Positions 60,454 through 64,000 of a DNA stretch of 64,000 nt are shown one piece after another; position 1 is the stretch's first letter, and each line of letters begins with the position of its first letter. This DNA comes from Pseudomonas sp. CFBP13508 (GTDB lineage Bacteria > Pseudomonadota > Gammaproteobacteria > Pseudomonadales > Pseudomonadaceae), in assembly GCF_005233515.1 (NCBI RefSeq), contig NZ_QFZZ01000011.1, positions 1 to 64,000 of the forward strand, written 5' to 3'. The notes under the pieces are model-generated. The model had not been told where the DNA came from. It saw nothing but the letters and a program-made list of their open reading frames with translations, and searched no databases. A program made the translations under genes and the position numbers.

Positions 60454-61234
60454 ATATCTCCTGCTGATTGCAGCGTTCCTCTGTGCAGGCGTGGCCCAGG
60501 CCGACAACAGTAAAGCCGATGCCCCGGTAGTGGTCGACAGCGACGGCTTCAAGGAACCGCTGACCAAACTCAAGTTCAACCCGGGCCTGGACCAGCGCGA
60601 GTTCGAACGTTCGACGCTCAACGCGCTGAACGTCTATGACCCGCTGGAATCGTGGAACCGCCGGGTCTACCACTTCAACTATCGCTTCGACCAGTGGGTG
60701 TTCCTGCCGGTAGTCGATGGCTATCGCTACATCACGCCAAGCTTTGTGCGTACCGGGGTGAGCAACTTCTTCAACAACATTGGCGACGTGCCGAACCTGG
60801 TCAACAGCCTGTTGCAGTTCAAGGGCCAGCGCTCGATGGAAACCACCGCGCGCCTGCTGCTCAACACCACGATCGGCATCGCCGGCCTGTGGGACCCGGC
60901 CACCGCCATGGGCCTGCCGCGCCAGAACGAAGACTTCGGTCAGACGCTGGGCTTCTACGGCGTACCAGGCGGCGCCTACTTCGTACTGCCGATCTTCGGC
61001 CCGTCGAACATCCGCGACACCGCAGGTCTGGCCGTGGATTACACCGCCGACACTGCGATCAACTTCCTCAACGTCGCGGAAGTCAGCTCCAACCATCCGG
61101 AAGTCTGGGCCTTGCGTGCAATCGACAAGCGCTACCAGACCAGCTTCCGCTACGGCCAGATGAACTCGCCGTTCGAGTACGAGAAAGTGCGGTACGTGTA
61201 TACCGAGGCGCGCAAGTTGCAGATTGCCGAGTAA
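60446..61234 (+). CDS. MlaA/VacJ-family protein (paralogue without lipobox)
   Basis: 262 residues from GTG 60446 (GGAG 6 nt upstream), inside the end of the hydrolase gene. The MlaA domain (about 50-240) is clear: DPLESWNRRVYHFNYRFDQWVFLPVVDGYRYITPSFVRTGVSNFFNNIGDVPNLVNSLLQ, GLPRQNEDFGQTLGFYGVPGGAYFVLPIFGPSNIRD. MlaA extracts phospholipids from the outer leaflet of the outer membrane with MlaC. Unlike usual MlaA, the signal peptide (LLLIAAFLCAGVAQA) has no proper lipobox, so it may not be lipidated. No other mla gene is near. Confidence 0.9.
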   Translation: MAKYLLLIAAFLCAGVAQADNSKADAPVVVDSDGFKEPLTKLKFNPGLDQREFERSTLNALNVYDPLESWNRRVYHFNYRFDQWVFLPVVDGYRYITPSFVRTGVSNFFNNIGDVPNLVNSLLQFKGQRSMETTARLLLNTTIGIAGLWDPATAMGLPRQNEDFGQTLGFYGVPGGAYFVLPIFGPSNIRDTAGLAVDYTADTAINFLNVAEVSSNHPEVWALRAIDKRYQTSFRYGQMNSPFEYEKVRYVYTEARKLQIAE

Positions 61235-61254
61235 ATCGGCTGCCGCAAAACACT

Positions 61255-61342
61255 GTGGGAGCGAGCCTGCTCGCGAACGCGGAGTTTCAGTCAACATCGA
61301 TATTGACTGAACTACCGCATTCGCGAGCAGGCTCGCTCCCAC
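61255..61342. repeat. REPIN, long-spacer class
   Basis: Inverted REP pair with a 42-bp spacer whose middle is itself TCAGTCAA-N8-TTGACTGA. Confidence 0.92.
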
Positions 61343-61361
61343 ACTTGTTATGTGTTGCTGA

Positions 61362-62276
61362 TTAACCCTTCAGCGCTTTCCAGAGCTTGCCTACGACCGA
61401 AACCACCGCCAACACCGCTGCGCCAGCAATAATCCCCGCAACACCATTGAGCAGCATCGGCACGGCGAACCCGGCGCTCCCTGCCGCTGCGCCGACGCCT
61501 TCGATCCAGTGATGCAGCACCGGCACGCCATGGGTGAGGATGCCGCCGCCGACCAGGAACATCGCTGCCGTGCCAACCACCGACAGGGTTTTCATCATGT
61601 ACGGCGCGGCGCTGAGAATGCCGCCGCCGATCCTTTTCGCCATCTGCCCGGGTTTCTGTGTCAGCCACAGACCCAGGTCGTCGAGTTTGACGATGCCCGC
61701 CACCAAACCGTAAACGCCGACGGTCATGACGATGGCGATGCCGGACATGACCACCACTTGCTGAGTCAGTGAGGCATCTGCCACGGTGCCGAGGGTGATG
61801 GCGATGATTTCTGCCGAGAGAATGAAGTCAGTGCGGATCGCGCCTTTGATCTTGTCCTTTTCGTAAGCCACCAGATCAGTGGCCGGGTCGGCCACAGCCT
61901 CGGTCAACTGCGCATGACCGGCCTCGTCTTCCTCTTTGCTGTGCAAGAACTTGTGCGCGAGCTTCTCGAAACCCTCGAAACACAGGTACGCACCGCCGAC
62001 CATCAACAGCGGCGTCACCAGCCACGGTACGAAAGCACTGATTGCCAGTGCCGACGGCACGAGGATCAGTTTGTTGACGAACGAACCCTTGGCCACCGCC
62101 CAGACCACGGGAATTTCCCGCTCGGCGCGTACACCCGAAACCTGCTGGGCGTTGAGCGCCAAGTCGTCACCGAGCACGCCGGCAGTCTTCTTCGCGGCCA
62201 TTTTCGTCATCAATGCAACGTCATCCAGAACGGTGGCGATGTCATCGATCAGCACCAGCAAACTGCTTCCTGCCAT
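61362..62276 (-). CDS. DUF808 membrane protein (YedI-like)
   Basis: 304 residues with about six helices. SLLVLIDDIATVLDDVALMTKMAAKKTAGVLGDDLALNA at the N-terminus is diagnostic for DUF808; EEDEAGHAQLTEAVADPATDLVAYEKDKIKGAIRTDFILSAEI follows. Function unknown. The start at 62276 has GAAGGAAAC 7 nt upstream. Divergent from the TetR gene. Confidence 0.9.
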   Translation of the reverse strand: MAGSSLLVLIDDIATVLDDVALMTKMAAKKTAGVLGDDLALNAQQVSGVRAEREIPVVWAVAKGSFVNKLILVPSALAISAFVPWLVTPLLMVGGAYLCFEGFEKLAHKFLHSKEEDEAGHAQLTEAVADPATDLVAYEKDKIKGAIRTDFILSAEIIAITLGTVADASLTQQVVVMSGIAIVMTVGVYGLVAGIVKLDDLGLWLTQKPGQMAKRIGGGILSAAPYMMKTLSVVGTAAMFLVGGGILTHGVPVLHHWIEGVGAAAGSAGFAVPMLLNGVAGIIAGAAVLAVVSVVGKLWKALKG

Positions 62277-62344
62277 GAATCCTGTTTCCTTCTGTGTATG
62301 AATGTTGCCAAGCATAACGCGACCGCCGGCCACAGGCTGCATTG

Positions 62345-62359
62345 TTGAGCGCCGCTCAA
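62345..62359. promoter_or_regulatory. palindromic candidate TetR operator
   Basis: TTGAGCGCCGCTCAA is a perfect palindrome with a central C, 53 bp before the TetR start and 69 bp before the DUF808 start, between the divergent genes. The position fits control of one or both by the TetR protein. Confidence 0.55.
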
Positions 62360-62411
62360 GGCCGGTGCTACCATGCGCCACCGCCAGAACAGGCAAGGAA
62401 CCACCGGGTTT

Positions 62412-63020
62412 ATGAGCACAATCCGCGAGCGTAACAAAGAACTGATCCTGCGCGCCGCCAGCGAAGAGTTTGCCGACAAGGGCTTCGCGGCGACCAAAAC
62501 CAGCGACATCGCCGCCAAGGCGGGATTGCCCAAGCCCAACGTCTACTACTACTTCAAATCCAAGGAAAACCTCTATCGCGAGGTGCTGGAAAGCATCATC
62601 GAGCCGATTCTGCAGGCCTCGACCCCGTTCAACCCGGACGGCGTGCCGAGCGAGGTGCTGAGCGGCTACATCCGCTCGAAGATCCGCATCTCCCGCGACC
62701 TGCCCTACGCCTCCAAGGTGTTCGCCAGCGAAATCATGCACGGCGCCCCGCACCTGAGCGCCGACCTGGTCGAGCAGCTCAACGCCCAGGCCAAACACAA
62801 CATCGCCTGCATCCAGAGCTGGATCGACCGCGGCCAGATCGCCCCGATCGACCCCAACCACCTGATGTTCAGCATCTGGGCCGCGACCCAGACCTATGCC
62901 GACTTCGACTGGCAGATTTCCGCGGTGACCGGAAAGGACAAGCTCGATGAAGCCGATTATGAAGCGGCCGCGCAGACGATCATCCGGTTGGTGTTGAAGG
63001 GGTGTGAGCCGGATCAGTGA
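62412..63020 (+). CDS. TetR/AcrR-family regulator, RutR-like
   Basis: 202 residues. The helix-turn-helix (KTSDIAAKAGLPKPNVYYYFKSKENLYREVLE, about residues 27-58) is classical. The C-terminal region (about 75-195), with SKVFASEIMHGAP and FSIWAATQTYADFDWQI, matches the YcdC/RutR-type ligand domain. RutR itself responds to pyrimidine bases, but no rut gene is near, so that role should not be assumed. Start at 62412: MSTIRERNKELIL; the longer frame from 62373 is not needed. Confidence 0.9.
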   Translation: MSTIRERNKELILRAASEEFADKGFAATKTSDIAAKAGLPKPNVYYYFKSKENLYREVLESIIEPILQASTPFNPDGVPSEVLSGYIRSKIRISRDLPYASKVFASEIMHGAPHLSADLVEQLNAQAKHNIACIQSWIDRGQIAPIDPNHLMFSIWAATQTYADFDWQISAVTGKDKLDEADYEAAAQTIIRLVLKGCEPDQ

Positions 63021-63035
63021 GATCGGGGGAACCGC

Positions 63036-63100
63036 TTCGCGAGCAGGCTCGCTCCCACATTTGGAATGCATTCCCCTGTGGGAGCGAGCCTGCTCGCGAA
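63036..63100. repeat. REPIN flanking the RAYT gene (left)
   Basis: Inverted REP pair with a 19-bp spacer, 22 bp after the RAYT stop and 16 bp after the TetR stop. Confidence 0.92.
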
Positions 63101-63122
63101 TGGCCGCACCGCAGATCTCAAC

Positions 63123-63581
63123 TCATAACCAGATCGAATCCCACAACGGATAGTCGCCAAGGCTTTTGACCAGCCCTGCCCGCAATGGGTTGGCAATGAC
63201 ATACCGAGCCATCTTCACCAGATTCTCCTCTTTACGCAGTGCACGGTCATGGAAGCCAGGTTGCCAAAGGCTGTTCTTTCGACCGGTCGAAAGCTTTACC
63301 GCTTTGGTGCTGAGGGATTTGGTTCGCTGCATCAATTCGCCGAGCGAGCCACTCTTCAATTCAATCAGCCAGTGAAAGTGATCTGGCATTACGACCCAAG
63401 CCAGAGAATTGGCCAATCCCGTTTCCTCAACTGCCCGGAATTGGCTTACAAGCATTCTGCCAAGGAAGAAATCGCTGAATACGGGTTCTCTCCCGGCGGT
63501 ATTGGCGGTCAGAAGGTAAATGCGGTTGTGTTCTGAATAGCGTCCGATGCGTAAGCGATGTGAAGCAGATAAACCCGGCAT
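63123..63581 (-). CDS. REP-associated tyrosine transposase (RAYT)
   Basis: 152 residues. Single-strand Y1 transposase of the IS200-like fold, domesticated to handle REP sequences. The HUH motif is MPDHFHWLIEL (about residues 64-74), the N-terminal strand is RIYLLTANTAGREPVFSD, and the catalytic Tyr lies in MARYVIANPLRAGLV (near residue 127). SLWQPGFHDRALRKEENL is the conserved block before it. REPINs of the window's main family flank it on both sides, which identifies the likely target sequence. Apparently full length; it has no terminal inverted repeats of its own. Confidence 0.92.
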   Translation of the reverse strand: MPGLSASHRLRIGRYSEHNRIYLLTANTAGREPVFSDFFLGRMLVSQFRAVEETGLANSLAWVVMPDHFHWLIELKSGSLGELMQRTKSLSTKAVKLSTGRKNSLWQPGFHDRALRKEENLVKMARYVIANPLRAGLVKSLGDYPLWDSIWL

Positions 63582-63676
63582 TCCGTTGCCTTCTCATAGG
63601 TTGATCATGAGAAGGCTAGCCGTGGAGATCGCAAAGGGAGCGTCAGACTTTTAGCAAGATGTGTAGCGCAGATCCT

Positions 63677-63771
63677 ATTCGCGAGCAGGCTCGCTCCCAC
63701 AGGGGCTTTCGAACACTCGAACACTTTGTGTCCAACCCAAACTCAATGTGGGAGCGAGCCTGCTCGCGAAA
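63677..63771. repeat. REPIN flanking the RAYT gene (right)
   Basis: Inverted REP pair with a longer 48-bp spacer, about 95 bp upstream of the RAYT start and 23 bp after the stop of the GlcG-like gene. Confidence 0.9.
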
Positions 63772-63793
63772 GCGGTTATTCAGACACTGACAT

Positions 63794-64000
63794 TCAAACA
63801 GTCACCCCGCCATCCGCCCTCAAATCCAGCGCCTCTACCGCTTTAATTGCCACCTGCTCGTCGACATCCGACAAATCCCCACTGATCCCGATCGCGCCGA
63901 GCACTTCACCGGCCTGGTTGCGAATCAGCACGCCACCAGGTGCCGGGACGACGCTGCCCTGCCCCATGCTGTTCAACGAAGAAAAAAACGCCGGGCGTTG
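63794..64000 (-). CDS. GlcG/HbpS-family protein, partial (5' end outside the window)
   Basis: 68 visible codons of the C-terminus, open to the window edge. PAFFSSLNSMGQGSVVPAPGG, then VLIRNQAGEVLGAIGISGDLSDVDEQVAIKAVEAL is the conserved C-terminal block of the GlcG/HbpS (DUF336) family, members of which bind heme or corrinoids or stand beside glycolate genes. The start and promoter are not visible. An internal ATG exists at 63976, but the frame continues upstream with family-like residues, so it is not the start. Confidence 0.8.
   Translation of the reverse strand, partial: QRPAFFSSLNSMGQGSVVPAPGGVLIRNQAGEVLGAIGISGDLSDVDEQVAIKAVEALDLRADGGVTV

Noticed and set aside
62277..63071. Upstream extension of the DUF808 ORF (569 codons)
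   Set aside because: It runs antisense through the whole TetR gene and a REPIN; the DUF808 family begins at MAGSSLLVLIDD.
8395..63771. Spread of identical ~23-bp sequences considered as transcription-factor sites or CRISPR repeats
   Set aside because: They occur as inverted pairs in intergenic 3' regions and match REP architecture; they are not clustered.
1..64000. tRNA and rRNA genes
   Set aside because: I looked for T-arm GTTCGAATCC-like motifs and rRNA landmarks on both strands and found none convincing.

Overview
The window is a chromosomal segment of a fluorescent Pseudomonas, most likely of the P. fluorescens/P. koreensis group. The evidence is the order gltA / sdhCDAB-sucAB-lpd-sucCD, the cob operon behind a cobalamin riboswitch, many Pseudomonas-type proteins, high G+C coding bias, and ten inverted pairs of a REP sequence (core gagcaggctcgctcccac) typical of this group. 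No rRNA, tRNA, CRISPR array or prophage is visible. The assignment to a group is inference; the gene order is seen directly.

Layout. 1-530: a possible transposase 3' end, one REP, and the first copy of a ~320-bp dispersed repeat. 537-8312: rmuC, a Sel1-like protein, a small protein behind a ~415-nt leader, a conserved hypothetical, fadL, a glutathione peroxidase, and a marR-MFS-microprotein unit with paired operators. 8488-17757: ten cobalamin genes on the minus strand (cobO-cobB-bluB-cbiB-cobD-cobQ-cobU-cobT-cobC-cobS) behind a B12 riboswitch, with a REPIN inside the 3' end of cobB. 17928-24659: a hypothetical, a sorbosone-dehydrogenase-like lipoprotein, two NlpC/P60 lipoproteins, hda, an AI-2E-family permease and a DUF2066 protein. 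25033-27463: purM-purN and a DUF3108 protein. 27700-39197: a chemoreceptor, an amidohydrolase, OsmC, pirin, dienelactone hydrolase, htpG, two thioesterases, a small Ala/Gln-rich lipoprotein, MAPEG, DUF599 and brnQ.

39559-52572 is the TCA block: sdhCDAB, sucAB, lpd and sucCD run leftwards and gltA rightwards from a shared 360-bp region. The leaders of sucA and sucC carry hairpins where Pseudomonas is known to have the sucA-II and sucC RNA motifs. 52573-53503 has no gene but holds stacked repeats. 53504-64000: actP-yjcH, an orphan betaine-binding protein (betX-like), a GH17 membrane enzyme, a small membrane protein, an exported alpha/beta hydrolase overlapping a VacJ/MlaA paralogue, DUF808, a TetR regulator with a palindromic operator candidate, a REP-associated tyrosine transposase (RAYT) between two REPINs, and the 3' end of a GlcG/HbpS-like gene cut by the window edge.

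The most unusual points are: the REPIN translated as the CobB C-terminus and reaching the bluB start; the RAYT with ten REPINs falling into two spacer classes; a marR gene whose promoter predicts a leaderless mRNA; a 40-codon membrane microprotein overlapping an MFS gene; the hydrolase-MlaA overlap; and the repeat families at 191-510 and 52665-53436.
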